From positions 450,681-514,680 of the forward strand of contig CP070732.1 in assembly GCA_020347565.1 (NCBI GenBank): a stretch of 64,000 bases of DNA, given 5' to 3'. Positions 8,932 through 20,973 of the stretch are shown here, in pieces. Each line of letters opens with the position of its first letter. Position 1 is the first letter of the stretch. The stretch comes from Methanobacteriota archaeon. Its GTDB lineage: Archaea > Thermoplasmatota > Thermoplasmata > UBA10834. The position numbers and the translations under genes are program-made. The notes beneath the pieces were generated by a model. That model saw only the letters and a list, made by a program, of their open reading frames with translations. It did no database searches and was not told the origin of the DNA.

Positions 8932-11900
8932 TCAGCGGGACTCGTCGTCCTTCTCGGCCGGCGTCCTGATGATCTTCTTCGGCACGACCTTGCGGTCGAT
9001 GGGCCTTCGGACCACCTTCTTCTGCGCCGCCACGGCTCCAGCGCCTCCCTCGGGCGGCCTCCTCTGTGCGGGCGGGGCACGCTCCTCCGGCATCGGCTCC
9101 TCCTCCGCGAACGGCAGCTCCTCGGGCGGCATCTCGCCTGGAGGCTCTCCGCCCTCACGGGCGAATATCGTGCCGCACTTGTGGCATACAGTCGCCTCGC
9201 GCGGGTTCAGTGTGCCGCAGACCGGGCATGGCACCGGACCTTCCTTCCGTTTCGCTTCCTCCTTCGCGAGCCAGTCGTCGAAGCTGACGTAGGTCGGCTG
9301 AGCTCTCCACCACTCCTCGAAGCGCTTCTCGCTGTACTTCTTGCCGAGGTCGGCCTTCGCCATCTCCCTGTACTCGGAGGCCATCGCCTCGTACTCCGAC
9401 CGCATCTTGTCCAGGTAGTCGAGCTCGCCCTCTCCGGGCTCGCCGACGAACTTGACGCCGCAGTTCGGGCACTCCGAAGCCGAGGACGGCACCCATGCGC
9501 CGCATTCGGAGCACTTCATCGTTCCCGCCTCGAATTCGACGCCACACTTCGGACATCTCTTGCTGGCGGCCGGGATGAAAGCACCGCACTCGCCGCACTC
9601 GACGAGCTTGCCCAGACCATACACGTACGTGTAAGCGGTGAACCCGACGACGACGGCGATTATGACGGCGATCACGATAAGCCAGATGAGCAGCGGTATA
9701 CCCTCAGCGCCCCCCTCACCTGTGATGGTGAATGTGGGGGATGAGTAATCCGCACCCTGTATGTCGACGCCGACATAGTACTGGCCGGTGGTCAAGTCCT
9801 CTGGGATTAGAAGCGGCACGCCCTCGACCTTGCCATCGTCGTTGGTCGTACGGGAAAGCGGAAGATCTCCTATCGGTACGCCCGCCGATTCGAACAGGCG
9901 TAGAGTCAATGGCAGGCCCACGACGGGAGCGCCGTCATCGGTGTACAGGACCTCGACATCGGCCACGACCGAAGTCCCGGCTTCGTAGTCGTCCTTAAAC
10001 GTCGTTACCGTGACGTCGACGTCCAGCTCCTCGACCTCGAACGCTATGTCCGCGAAGTTGTTGGCCTCTCCGGACTCGTTGACCTCGTCTCCTGGGTCGA
10101 CGAGTGCCCAGATGACATAGTCACCAGGAGTGGACAGGTTGATCTTCCACTCAAGGGGAACGACGGTGAGGTTCCCAGGGCCCATTTCGGGCAGGGACTC
10201 CTCGTGTGTGTAGTTGATCTCATCGCTTGCCGTTCTTATGCCCCACTCCAGTACGACACCGGACACGGAACTCGCACCCAGGTTCTCAACTTCGATGGCG
10301 ATGGCGACCGTTCGACCCCACATCTGTCCCGTTATGTTCTCTCCATCGTAGGTTACCGATATGCCCGCGTCGGTCACCTGCAGGTCGGGGCGTATATCGG
10401 AAACGGTCATCACGCCGCTCACGTTGTTGTTCAGCCAGGACTGCTCCTCGAACAGCCTGTCGGGGTTCGCCGAAAGCATCACCACGAAGTCGGTCGTATC
10501 CGCCACGAACGGCGCGACGATCTCGAACTCGATTACGCCGGTACCAGAGCCGGAGACGAAGGTTCCGTCGATGTACTTCTCGTTGACCTTCTCGCCGTCA
10601 ATGAACAACCCGACTACTGGGTCCGTCACCGGAGCCATCTCCAGGTTCACCAACGTTGCGCTCACCGTCACCGTCTGACCGCTAGCCACGGTCGAAGGGC
10701 CTCCGAACTCGAAATCGCTAAGGGCCAGGTCTGGGTAGTTGTAGACGGTCACCTCGAACGAGGCGTTGTTGTTGGCGTAGGATATCTCTGGCACGGTATG
10801 GTTCTCGTTGACGAGAACGGTTATGGTCTGGTCACCGATATTCTCCGGGATCCAAAGAACCGAAGTGTCGATGTAGCCGCCCGGGGACACGGAGGATATC
10901 GTGTATTCTCCTATCAGGTTAGCAGGCCCGACGAGATCTATCGTTGCGTTGTAGAAGGCGACGGGGACGTTGTATGCGTGGTTGTCGCCAATATTGTATA
11001 TCCTCGCCACGAGAGTGCACTGCGAGTCGACCACCGGCTCTGGCGGGTTGCTGTACATCTCGAAGTCGGGCGATGCGTACAGGTCTGGGAGATTCTGCAC
11101 CATCACGGAGCCGTACCCGAACGCTTCCGAATCATCCAACTCGTTTATCAGATCGTCGGGGTCAACCTCGACCCTGATGCTATGAGCGGTCGGGTACAAC
11201 GGCTCGTCGGCGACCCAAGTGGCCTGGACCTCCGTCGCGTCAGTCGGATGCGGCGCTATGCTCGGCACGATGACCGATGCGAACTGGAGGTCATTGTCGA
11301 AGAAGTCCACCTGAACGTCGTATGCGACGGAGATCCCTATGTTCCGAACGAGGGCGGTGATCGTCGTCTCCTGGCCGTTCAGCGGGCTTTCTGGATCGCT
11401 GCTGATCGCCCCGGTTTGCGCTATGGTGAGGTCCGGCAACGCCGCGGATATCGTCAGCGTCGCATAGGTGGCGTTCCTCCCCAGTGGCTCCGTGTACGGC
11501 ATGACGCCGACATCGATCTGCTGTTCCGAATCGTATGGCGTCCCCCCGTACACGTATGTTGCGTTCACGCTGTAAGCTCCGGCATAGCTCGGGCCGGACG
11601 AGGTCAATGTGGTGCCCAGGCAGTTCAACCGGGCAACGCCCATGGCGTCCGAGACTGCCGAGGTCCACAGCTCCTGTGGTGGTATCAGAGTGTACGCGAA
11701 GACGTCCACTCCCGGCAACGGCTTGGCATTACCGTCAAGGATGGACACGTGTATCCACCTGTATATGAGGGCGACTGCGTCGCCCTCGACGGCTATCGAC
11801 GGGACGCTCGTGTTGGTGAATCCTCCGACGGCGGAGCCGGACAAGACAGGCTCGCTGGTGATGTTGCAGTCGTAGATGCTGATGATCGCCCTCGAGTTGT

Positions 11901-14010
11901 ACGACGTGGTCAAGTCGCCATTGTACGTATCCGTTCCATCGAGGATTACCGTCGCGTCTTCCTTCGCGACTATGCTCACTCCGTGCATATCCGAATCGAG
12001 GACTTCCAGCGTGCCGTGTCCCTGGACCACGATGTCAATCGGCAGTTCGCTATCTATGTGGCAGTCCTCGAATATGAGATGCCCGTTGCCGTCGACATAT
12101 ATCGTACGCTCATTCGGGACGTTCTGTACCAAGATGAATTCGACGTTGCGGACTATCAGCTCGCCATCGGATGCAACGATGACGTCTCCCGCATGGTAGA
12201 AGATCATATTCTCGATCGTGAAGCTCTCTTCGCCAGTCATCAATGGAACGACCAGCCATCTCGAGCTGTCTGGGCTCGGAACGGATACGCCTGAGATCTC
12301 GACCGTCAGGTCCCCGCTCTGGTCTCCTAAGTCCATGGCGGGATATGCGGGGAGCGAATAGCTCTCGGTGGAACTGTAGATGCCATCGATGTCGGCGGTC
12401 CCGGTGAATGCATATGACCCAACGAACCGCGAGTTAGCAGATCCGTCACTGACGATTATGTCCGTCAGATACGGTATCACAGCCTCTCCGTTCTCCTTCG
12501 TCGTCTTGTAGGACGCGGTGTCCTCGCCCATGTAGTCGAGTACGTCAGAGTCGGGCGTCAGCGACACGCCATCGACCGTGTAGTAGAATGCCTCCTGTCC
12601 CTCGAGGTCCGTTGCACCCGTGAACACGGCGTCGATCGTGGCATTCGGAATCGGAACGCCGTACTCGTCTCCGACCGTAGCGTTCAGCCACCGGTAGACA
12701 TACGCCTCTCCGCCCGCGCTGAAGACGACCCAGAGGCTCTCGAACTGCACGGAGCCCGTGGTCGCGCCGTTCACGAACCTGACATCCATGTTGCGCAGCT
12801 CGCCGACGGTGTCTATCGTCGCGATCGGCAGGTCATACGTCGCGGTCGTCCCTGGCGGGTCAGTAGCCTGAGGCTGTATTGGGGTTTCTTCCCATGGTAC
12901 TGCCGTCTCGCGCTTCCACTGAAGGAACGTGGCGCCATCGTATGTGGGGTCGACTGAATATCTGACTACTATCGACGCTGAGCTTATGTCGGTCGCATCG
13001 AGCAGCGTTCCGACGTCCCAGGTCTCCATCTCCATCGTCTCCCCAGCTTCGACAACATAAGCCCACGAATCCACAGCGGCAAGGGCATCGACGTCTTCCC
13101 CGACCGTCGTGTCTCCCGGAGCCGCCGGCGGATTAGGAACCGCTGGGGACGTGGTCACTCCTGAAACAATCACGGCAGGGGCACGGTCCGCGAGCGCTCC
13201 CACGTACTCGTCGAATGTGGTACCGTACAGGTACGCCTTGGATAGGTCGTTGGCTACGAGGACGTTATGCACACGCCAGTCGACCACGTCGAACGCCGGC
13301 CCGAAGTCGACGCTTATGTGGCTGTTGACCGACAAGAGCGCTGACGCGCCGTTCAATGTGAGGTTGCCCGCAGGCAGCATATCCGCCGGGTACTCGGGCA
13401 TCGAGTCGATGGTCGAGTCGTATAGCTGCAGTGTGGAGTCGGTGAGGTCCATCTCTGGGCCGTCGTTCGCCGAGTCGAGCGTGATCAGCCCTGACGATCC
13501 GACGACATACTGTGCGACCAAGCCCTCGTCGAGCGCGGTTATCGTTGAGTCGCGGAGGACCATCTTCGATTCGTCCGTGAGCGTTATCCCTCCCGGGAAC
13601 CTCAGCTCCGAACCGTTGGTCGCCACGACGGTCCCGCCGTTGATGACCGTGAGCTCGAGCTCGGCCCATGGGTTTATCTGATCGAGATGGGTCGTGAGGA
13701 CGCCGTGGTCGAGCATCAGCGTGCCTCCGTCCACTGTGACCGTGAACCTCTGGTCGAAGTTGCTGATGACACTCAGCGTGCCGTCGATGACCTTCAGCGT
13801 TCCGCCGCTCATGACTTCCACGTTGCCGTCGACGTACTGACTGAGGTCTTGTATGACGTACGTTGTCCCGTTCGGGATGATCAGGTCGCCCGAGGCGGTT
13901 GTTCTGTCGCCTGCGATGAACAAGCCTGCAAGCGCCGACACGACGAACGCAGACGCGACCAATGCTGTCAACGACCTTCTAGCTAGAAAAGGGCCAGCTC
14001 TGTCAATCAT
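8932..14010 (-). CDS. giant CARDB surface protein with transmembrane helix and cytoplasmic zinc ribbons
   Basis: A 1692-residue membrane protein. A Sec-type signal segment (residues about 15-37) is followed by repeats rich in beta strands, resembling right-handed beta-helix rungs. Four CARDB-like domains, each opening with a PDL motif, begin near residues 857, 975, 1092 and 1207, then comes a Big/MG2-like domain near 1330. One transmembrane helix lies at about 1437-1460. The tail has three CxxC...CxxC zinc ribbons (about 1470-1520 and 1593-1613) around a helical segment, and a basic Pro-rich end. If the helix is a simple stop-transfer, the ribbons are cytoplasmic. ATG 14010 is chosen over GTG 14022 because GGTGGGTGA lies just upstream of it. 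Confidence 0.85.
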   Translation of the reverse strand: MIDRAGPFLARRSLTALVASAFVVSALAGLFIAGDRTTASGDLIIPNGTTYVIQDLSQYVDGNVEVMSGGTLKVIDGTLSVISNFDQRFTVTVDGGTLMLDHGVLTTHLDQINPWAELELTVINGGTVVATNGSELRFPGGITLTDESKMVLRDSTITALDEGLVAQYVVGSSGLITLDSANDGPEMDLTDSTLQLYDSTIDSMPEYPADMLPAGNLTLNGASALLSVNSHISVDFGPAFDVVDWRVHNVLVANDLSKAYLYGTTFDEYVGALADRAPAVIVSGVTTSPAVPNPPAAPGDTTVGEDVDALAAVDSWAYVVEAGETMEMETWDVGTLLDATDISSASIVVRYSVDPTYDGATFLQWKRETAVPWEETPIQPQATDPPGTTATYDLPIATIDTVGELRNMDVRFVNGATTGSVQFESLWVVFSAGGEAYVYRWLNATVGDEYGVPIPNATIDAVFTGATDLEGQEAFYYTVDGVSLTPDSDVLDYMGEDTASYKTTKENGEAVIPYLTDIIVSDGSANSRFVGSYAFTGTADIDGIYSSTESYSLPAYPAMDLGDQSGDLTVEISGVSVPSPDSSRWLVVPLMTGEESFTIENMIFYHAGDVIVASDGELIVRNVEFILVQNVPNERTIYVDGNGHLIFEDCHIDSELPIDIVVQGHGTLEVLDSDMHGVSIVAKEDATVILDGTDTYNGDLTTSYNSRAIISIYDCNITSEPVLSGSAVGGFTNTSVPSIAVEGDAVALIYRWIHVSILDGNAKPLPGVDVFAYTLIPPQELWTSAVSDAMGVARLNCLGTTLTSSGPSYAGAYSVNATYVYGGTPYDSEQQIDVGVMPYTEPLGRNATYATLTISAALPDLTIAQTGAISSDPESPLNGQETTITALVRNIGISVAYDVQVDFFDNDLQFASVIVPSIAPHPTDATEVQATWVADEPLYPTAHSIRVEVDPDDLINELDDSEAFGYGSVMVQNLPDLYASPDFEMYSNPPEPVVDSQCTLVARIYNIGDNHAYNVPVAFYNATIDLVGPANLIGEYTISSVSPGGYIDTSVLWIPENIGDQTITVLVNENHTVPEISYANNNASFEVTVYNYPDLALSDFEFGGPSTVASGQTVTVSATLVNLEMAPVTDPVVGLFIDGEKVNEKYIDGTFVSGSGTGVIEFEIVAPFVADTTDFVVMLSANPDRLFEEQSWLNNNVSGVMTVSDIRPDLQVTDAGISVTYDGENITGQMWGRTVAIAIEVENLGASSVSGVVLEWGIRTASDEINYTHEESLPEMGPGNLTVVPLEWKINLSTPGDYVIWALVDPGDEVNESGEANNFADIAFEVEELDVDVTVTTFKDDYEAGTSVVADVEVLYTDDGAPVVGLPLTLRLFESAGVPIGDLPLSRTTNDDGKVEGVPLLIPEDLTTGQYYVGVDIQGADYSSPTFTITGEGGAEGIPLLIWLIVIAVIIAVVVGFTAYTYVYGLGKLVECGECGAFIPAASKRCPKCGVEFEAGTMKCSECGAWVPSSASECPNCGVKFVGEPGEGELDYLDKMRSEYEAMASEYREMAKADLGKKYSEKRFEEWWRAQPTYVSFDDWLAKEEAKRKEGPVPCPVCGTLNPREATVCHKCGTIFAREGGEPPGEMPPEELPFAEEEPMPEERAPPAQRRPPEGGAGAVAAQKKVVRRPIDRKVVPKKIIRTPAEKDDESR

Positions 14011-14058
14011 TAGTTCACCCACCCAGAGTCTGGGGAATGGACAAAGTAAGCAGTTCGT

Positions 14059-14070
14059 GTATATAAAAAC
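14059..14070 (-). promoter_or_regulatory. TATA box of the giant surface protein gene
   Basis: The minus strand reads GTTTTTATATAC about 50 nt upstream of the ATG at 14010, a strong archaeal TATA element. Confidence 0.65.
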
Positions 14071-14117
14071 CTATTTGCCGTATTTTCATTGCGAAGAAGG
14101 CTGACTTTCGGGGCTGA

Positions 14118-15125
14118 CTAGGTCGCTTTTTTCTTCACAATCTTCTTCACGAATATCTGCGGCTTCTTCTCTTCCTTCGCCGGCGGCTGCGCCGTCGGCG
14201 CACCTGACTCCGCCGCCTTCGCGGAGGCGTCCTTGACGTGTGCACCACAGGCGTAGCACATGACCGCGTCCTTGCTGATCATCGTGCTGCAGTTGGGACA
14301 TGGGAACTCCTCCTCGGACTCAGACTCCTGTGCGGCCTCGGCGCTGGCCGGCGGCTCCTCGATCTCCCGAAGCTTGTGCCCGCAGGCATAGCACATCATC
14401 GCGTCCCTGCTGATTATCGTGTTGCAGTTCGGGCAGGACATCTCATCGTCTGCCACGGGCTGCGCCTTGGTCTCTCCGGCCGGCGTCTCCCCGGCGTCCG
14501 ATGGAGTCTTCGTCACGGTGGTCAGCATCTCCTCCTGTCGGCGCAGGAGCTTCCGAGCGTCCTCCGACAGCTTCCCGCGGTCCTTCCTGAGGGACTCCTC
14601 CTCATCGACGAGCGCGCGTTCGCGGGCCACGAGCGCGTCCCTGCGCGATATGATCTCCTCCATCAGCCCTTGGAGCTTCTCCTCCTCGGCCTTCAGCTGC
14701 TCCTCCCGGTCCAGCACGGTCTTGCGCTTTGTCGACACCTCTTCCATCTGACCGGACACCTCCTCGAGCCTCTCGGAGTATTCGCGGTGCTTGGCCTCCG
14801 CACCCTCGACCGCCTCGGCAATCTTCGACTCGAGCTCCTTCAGCTCCGCTGTCCGCTCATCGAACTGCCTCTCCCTGTCGAGCATCGTCGACTCGCGCTG
14901 CTTCAGCTCCTCCTCCGCCTTCTGCGTAACAGCCTCTTTCTCTCGGAGCGCCTCCTCGCGCTGGTTAAGGCGACCGTCAAGTTCTTCCAGCTCGGCCTTC
15001 TGCTTCGCGATGCCTTCCTGCTGGGTCTGGAGTTCCTGATCGCGCTTGCGGACCTCGGCCTCCTGTGTCTTCAGTCGCTTGACCGCGTCCTCGATTATCT
15101 GGGAGATTGTCGAGTCTTCCGTCAT
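14118..15125 (-). CDS. coiled-coil protein with two C-terminal zinc ribbons
   Basis: 335 residues. Residues 1-200 are almost continuous heptads (Glu/Gln/Lys/Arg), a long coiled coil. Two near-identical zinc ribbons follow, MSCPNCNTIISRDAMMCYAC at about 228-248 and FPCPNCSTMISKDAVMCYAC at about 272-292, then a basic tail ending in VKKIVKKK. The ribbons resemble those in the surface protein downstream and in the proteins at 23155 and 27448. No signal peptide or membrane segment is seen, so it is probably a cytoplasmic scaffold. Function unknown. Confidence 0.82.
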   Translation of the reverse strand: MTEDSTISQIIEDAVKRLKTQEAEVRKRDQELQTQQEGIAKQKAELEELDGRLNQREEALREKEAVTQKAEEELKQRESTMLDRERQFDERTAELKELESKIAEAVEGAEAKHREYSERLEEVSGQMEEVSTKRKTVLDREEQLKAEEEKLQGLMEEIISRRDALVARERALVDEEESLRKDRGKLSEDARKLLRRQEEMLTTVTKTPSDAGETPAGETKAQPVADDEMSCPNCNTIISRDAMMCYACGHKLREIEEPPASAEAAQESESEEEFPCPNCSTMISKDAVMCYACGAHVKDASAKAAESGAPTAQPPAKEEKKPQIFVKKIVKKKAT

Positions 15126-15239
15126 GTCCTGTCCCTCCGTTGGGGGTCTGGGGTTTGTGGTGCGCGTCCGACCTGCGCGGCCGCCGGTCGCAGACCTTGG
15201 CTGGCCGTCATCCCGGCCAGCGCGCCCCTCAGCCGCGCA

Positions 15240-15953
15240 CTACGTGCTGAGAAGCGGCCCAAGGACCGTCATGCCCGACTTGCCGACCTCTATGGCGTGG
15301 CGTTCCATGCTGTGCTCGGCGGCCCTCATCTTCTCCACCTGGAGGAAGCGCACGAGCTTGCCGCGGGGCCTGTCGAGACCCAGCATCAGTATGCCATCGG
15401 CGAGGAAGCCCTCGTTCCCGAGGAGCTGGGACTCGCCGTCCAGGGAGCGTTCCATTATTATGAACGAGTGGAGGTTGTTATCCCTGAGCATCTTGAAGAA
15501 GTAGAACATCTTCTTGCGCATGTTCTTCTCGTTCTCCATCAGCGAGTAGAGGGCGCCGAGCGAGTCGAGGACGAAGACGGAGAACTTGTCGCCGTGCGTC
15601 CTCCGGAACCGCTGTATCATCTTCTCGATGAAGAGGACGTAGTCGGTCTGCACCTCGTCGCCTATGACCTCGTCAATCTGGTCGATCTCCCGAAGGTCGG
15701 TCATGTCAGATATCTGCATCTTGGCGGACACCTTGACGCCCATGCTGTTCATGTTGCTCATGTGGCTGTCAGCAGTCTCCTCGAGCGTGGCGTACAACCC
15801 GAACTCGTTCTTGTCCCTGAGATACATCGACATTATCGAGTAGCAGAAACTGGTCTTCATCGAACCCGGAGGCCCTGTGACCAGCATTATCTTGGGCCGG
15901 TCGATGTCGTTCTTGAAGACCTTTTCGAGTCCCGGGATCGAATCCTTGAACAA
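15240..15953 (-). CDS. RAD55/KaiC-like RecA-fold ATPase
   Basis: A 237-residue single-domain RecA/KaiC-family protein. P-loop GPPGSMKT at residues 27-34; Walker B strand FSVFVLDSLGALYSL; a long helical insertion between them. The start is TTG at 15953, supported by a GGAGG upstream; there is no in-frame ATG nearby. It lies upstream of the coiled-coil zinc-ribbon gene on the same strand (114 nt gap) and may be cotranscribed with it. Such stand-alone archaeal KaiC homologues are usually assigned to signal transduction. The target is unknown. Confidence 0.8.
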   Translation of the reverse strand: MFKDSIPGLEKVFKNDIDRPKIMLVTGPPGSMKTSFCYSIMSMYLRDKNEFGLYATLEETADSHMSNMNSMGVKVSAKMQISDMTDLREIDQIDEVIGDEVQTDYVLFIEKMIQRFRRTHGDKFSVFVLDSLGALYSLMENEKNMRKKMFYFFKMLRDNNLHSFIIMERSLDGESQLLGNEGFLADGILMLGLDRPRGKLVRFLQVEKMRAAEHSMERHAIEVGKSGMTVLGPLLST

Positions 15954-16019
15954 ACTTGTCCCTCCATCTTCATGAGGTAGTCTGTTAGATGTGCGCTTGG
16001 CATTTCAAAGGCACGTTAC

Positions 16020-16028
16020 TTAATTAAA
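16020..16028 (-). promoter_or_regulatory. TATA-like element upstream of the RAD55-like gene
   Basis: The minus strand reads TTTAATTAA about 67 nt upstream of the TTG start at 15953, in the gap after gyrA. Confidence 0.4.
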
Positions 16029-16079
16029 GCTTTGCGGGCCGTTATCAACATTGAGAGAGGGGGCGCGCCGCCGCGCCAG

Positions 16080-18677
16080 TCAGTCCACCGGTTCGTCGTC
16101 CGGGGCTTCCGAGTTCGAGCCGCTCCCGTCTTCCGGACCGTTGGCAACTTCGTTGTCCTCCACTGGCTCCTTCGTGATCGTCCTACCTGACTCGACCATG
16201 CGCTCTTCCTCCGCAGCGCCCACGAGGCTCGCGACCGCCGTGACGCGGTCCTTGGGCTTGAGACGCATCACACGGACGCCGAGCGTGGCGCGCCCCTGGA
16301 GCCGGATGCCGTGCACGGGTATCCGTATAACCATCCCGTTCACGCTCGTGACGATGAGCTCGTCGTCGTCGGCCACGGCGAGGACCGACACGACGCTGCC
16401 GTTGCGTCCGCCGGTCTTGATCGTTATCACGCCCTTCCCTCCCCGGCGCGTTTTCCTGTAATCCTCCACGAGCGAGCGCTTGCCGTACCCGTTCTCCGTC
16501 AGCGTCAGCAGGTGGTCATCAGGACCGACGACGGCCATGCTGACCACCTCGTCGGAACTCCGGAGCGTGACGCCCTTGACGCCGTACGTTGCGCGGCCTG
16601 TCGGACGCACGTCCGCCTCGCTGAACCTTGCGGCATAGCCGAGCCTGGTCGCGAGGACTATCTCCTTCGTGCCGTCGGTTATGGCCACACCGATGAGTTC
16701 GTCGCCCTTGTCGAGACGCGTGGCGATGATGCCCGTCTGCCTCACATGTGAGTATGCCATGAGCCGTGTCTTCTTGATGACCCCCTTCCTTGTTGCGAAG
16801 ACCAGATACCGGTCCTCGTCGAACACGGATATGGGTATCTTGCTCATGATCTGCTCTCCCTCCTGGAGGCGCTCCAGCACGTTCACAATCGGCTTGCCCT
16901 TCGAGTGCCGCCCGCCGACCGGTATGCGGTACGCCTTGAGCCAGTAGCCCATGCCCCTGTTCGAGAAGAACATGACGTAGTCATGAGAGCACGTCACGAA
17001 CATGTCCACGACGTGGTCCTCCTCCTTCGTGCCCATGCCGACGAGGCCGACGCCTCCGCGCTTCTGTGACGCGTAGGTGTCGAGAGATATCCTCTTTATG
17101 TACCCTGTCATGCTCGTCGTGACGAGTACATCCTCGACGGGAATGAGGTCCTCGTAGTCCAGGTCGGCGCCGTGCGACTCAATCGAAGTCCTGCGCGTGT
17201 CGCCGTACTTCGCGGATACCGCGAGCAGCTCCTCCTTTATGATGCCGAGTATCTTCTTCTCGTCCTTCAGGGTCGACTTGTACTCGTCTATCAGCTTCGA
17301 GGTTTTGTCGAAGTCGTCCTTCACCCCCTGCATCTCCATCCCAGTCAGGCGCTGCAGCTGCATCTCGAGGATCGCTTTGGTCTGCACCTCCGTGAGCAGG
17401 TACTTGCTCATCAGCGCGGCCCTCGCCTCGTCCCGCGTCTTCGACTTGCGTATGATCCTGATGACCTCGTCCAGGTGGTCCAGGGCGATCATGAGCCCTG
17501 CGAGTATGTGTGCCTTCTTCTCCGCCTCTCGGAGTCGGTGCTGGAGCCTCCTCCTGACTACGTCGAACCTGTGCTCGATGTGATACTCCAGCATCTCCTT
17601 GAGCGAGAGCACACGCGGCTGGTTGTCTACGAGCGCGAGGTTGTTTATGCCGAAGGTCGTCTGGAGCTGGGAGTGCGCGAACAGCTGGTTGAGGACGACG
17701 TCCTCGAGGGCGCCGCGCTTGAGGTCGATGACTATCCGCATGCCCTCCTTGTCCGACTCGTCCCTGAGGTCGGAGATTCCCTCGATGCGCTTGTCCTTGA
17801 TGAGCTCGGCGATCTCCTCCATCAGGTTCGATTTGTTCACGACATACGGTATCTCCGTGACGATAATCGACGCGCGGCCAGTGTCCTCATCCCTCTCGAC
17901 GGTCGTGCGGGCTCTGACCCTGATGCGCCCCTTGCCCGAGGAATACGCCTCGACGATGCCAGCGGCGCCGTATATTATCCCGCCCGTCGGGAAGTCCGGG
18001 CCCTTCACGACCTCCATCAGGTCCTTAAGGTCAGGGTCCTTCCCCTCGATCTGCATGTCTATCGTGAGCGCTATGGCGTCGGCTATCTCGTTGAGATTGT
18101 GCGGCGGCACGTTGGTGGCCATGCCCACCGCGATGCCGGAAGAGCCGTTGATGAGCAGGTTCGGAAGCTTGGCTGGGAGCACCACAGGCTCCTTGAGGGA
18201 ACCGTCGAAGTTGTCGACGAAATCGACCGTCTCCTCGTCCACGTCCTCCAACATCTCAAGTGCTATCGGGGCGAGCCTGCACTCGGTGTATCTCATGGCC
18301 GCCGCCGAGTCGCCGTCTATGCTCCCGAAGTTGCCCTGCCCGTCGACGAGCGGGTAGCGCATCGAGAATCCCTGGGCCATGCGGACGAGTGTGTCGTAGA
18401 TTGCGACGTCGCCGTGAGGGTGGTACTTGCCAAGCACCTCACCGACGACCCTCGCGGACTTCTTGTGCGCCTTGCCACGCGTGAGGCCCATCTCGTTCAT
18501 CGCGTACAATATGCGCCTGTGGACGGGCTTCAGGCCGTCGCTCACATCCGGCAGCGCCCTGCCGACTATGACGCTCATGGCGTAGTCGATGTACGACTTC
18601 TTCATCTCCGTCTCGATCGGGCGCGAGATCACCTTGGATGCGAAGCGCTCCTCATGGTCTGTACCCTGCTCCGTCAT
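16080..18677 (-). CDS. gyrA: DNA gyrase subunit A
   Basis: An 865-residue bacterial-type GyrA, which breaks and rejoins DNA within the A2B2 gyrase that introduces negative supercoils. The N-terminal winged-helix/tower domain holds the catalytic Tyr130 in [13 protein letters not shown]. The C-terminal beta-pinwheel keeps a GyrA-box-like QKRGGVG, and an acidic tail ends the protein. The position equivalent to E. coli Ser83 is Val91 ([10 protein letters not shown]), with the Asp87 equivalent kept. ATG 18677 (AGGTGG upstream) is preferred; GTG 18686, directly after the gyrB stop, is the alternative. It forms an operon with gyrB. Confidence 0.97.
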   Translation of the reverse strand: MTEQGTDHEERFASKVISRPIETEMKKSYIDYAMSVIVGRALPDVSDGLKPVHRRILYAMNEMGLTRGKAHKKSARVVGEVLGKYHPHGDVAIYDTLVRMAQGFSMRYPLVDGQGNFGSIDGDSAAAMRYTECRLAPIALEMLEDVDEETVDFVDNFDGSLKEPVVLPAKLPNLLINGSSGIAVGMATNVPPHNLNEIADAIALTIDMQIEGKDPDLKDLMEVVKGPDFPTGGIIYGAAGIVEAYSSGKGRIRVRARTTVERDEDTGRASIIVTEIPYVVNKSNLMEEIAELIKDKRIEGISDLRDESDKEGMRIVIDLKRGALEDVVLNQLFAHSQLQTTFGINNLALVDNQPRVLSLKEMLEYHIEHRFDVVRRRLQHRLREAEKKAHILAGLMIALDHLDEVIRIIRKSKTRDEARAALMSKYLLTEVQTKAILEMQLQRLTGMEMQGVKDDFDKTSKLIDEYKSTLKDEKKILGIIKEELLAVSAKYGDTRRTSIESHGADLDYEDLIPVEDVLVTTSMTGYIKRISLDTYASQKRGGVGLVGMGTKEEDHVVDMFVTCSHDYVMFFSNRGMGYWLKAYRIPVGGRHSKGKPIVNVLERLQEGEQIMSKIPISVFDEDRYLVFATRKGVIKKTRLMAYSHVRQTGIIATRLDKGDELIGVAITDGTKEIVLATRLGYAARFSEADVRPTGRATYGVKGVTLRSSDEVVSMAVVGPDDHLLTLTENGYGKRSLVEDYRKTRRGGKGVITIKTGGRNGSVVSVLAVADDDELIVTSVNGMVIRIPVHGIRLQGRATLGVRVMRLKPKDRVTAVASLVGAAEEERMVESGRTITKEPVEDNEVANGPEDGSGSNSEAPDDEPVD

Positions 18678-18686
18678 GATGGCCAC

Positions 18687-20585
<1,899 letters not shown>

Positions 20586-20687
20586 TTAGCTCCAATAACG
20601 CGGGCTCGCCGACCTGTGTTTTAGAGGCGCATCCCATCAGGCGTTTCGACGCTTTTTTTGCCCTCTTCATGACCAATGAGACGCCGA

Positions 20688-20695
20688 TATTTAAA
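20688..20695 (-). promoter_or_regulatory. TATA box of gyrBA
   Basis: The minus strand reads TTTAAATA about 110 nt upstream of the gyrB ATG, implying a leader of about 85 nt that begins with A-rich sequence and a small hairpin. Confidence 0.5.
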
Positions 20696-20934
20696 CCCTT
20701 TGAGAGTATCTACTGGCTCGCCCCGAGAGTACCCCTTTTCTTCCTCTGGAAAAGGCGCCGTTTTTCCGGACCGTCCTCCACAGGAAATATCGGCAGATGA
20801 CGACGGGCGCTGCGGTTCTTCGCGCGGAGGGTCCGATGGGTCGTCGGACGGCCGGCCGAACGGCGCCGTTTCGATGTGTTCTAAGCCGCACCGAAGTCGA
20901 CCCGACATACCAGGTATCGACGCTGCATCAAAGC

Positions 20935-20943
20935 ATTTATACA
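20935..20943 (+). promoter_or_regulatory. TATA box of thiC
   Basis: ATTTATACA lies about 31-39 nt upstream of the ATG at 20974, giving a leader of only about 10 nt. This supports the short thiC start. Confidence 0.6.
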
Positions 20944-20973
20944 CACGGTTGGCGTAGGTGCTGGCGATACCGA

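Noticed and set aside
10204..12294. 696-codon plus-strand open frame
   Set aside because: Antisense of the giant CARDB protein; no ribosome-binding site and no recognisable domain.
20641..20659. Hairpin GCGT-TTCG-ACGC followed by seven T, resembling an intrinsic terminator
   Set aside because: It points along the plus strand, where no gene lies upstream; on the minus strand it falls in the gyrB leader and the T run becomes an A run.
20797..20973. N-terminal extension of thiC
   Set aside because: The extra 59 residues lack ThiC similarity and lie upstream of the thiC TATA box.
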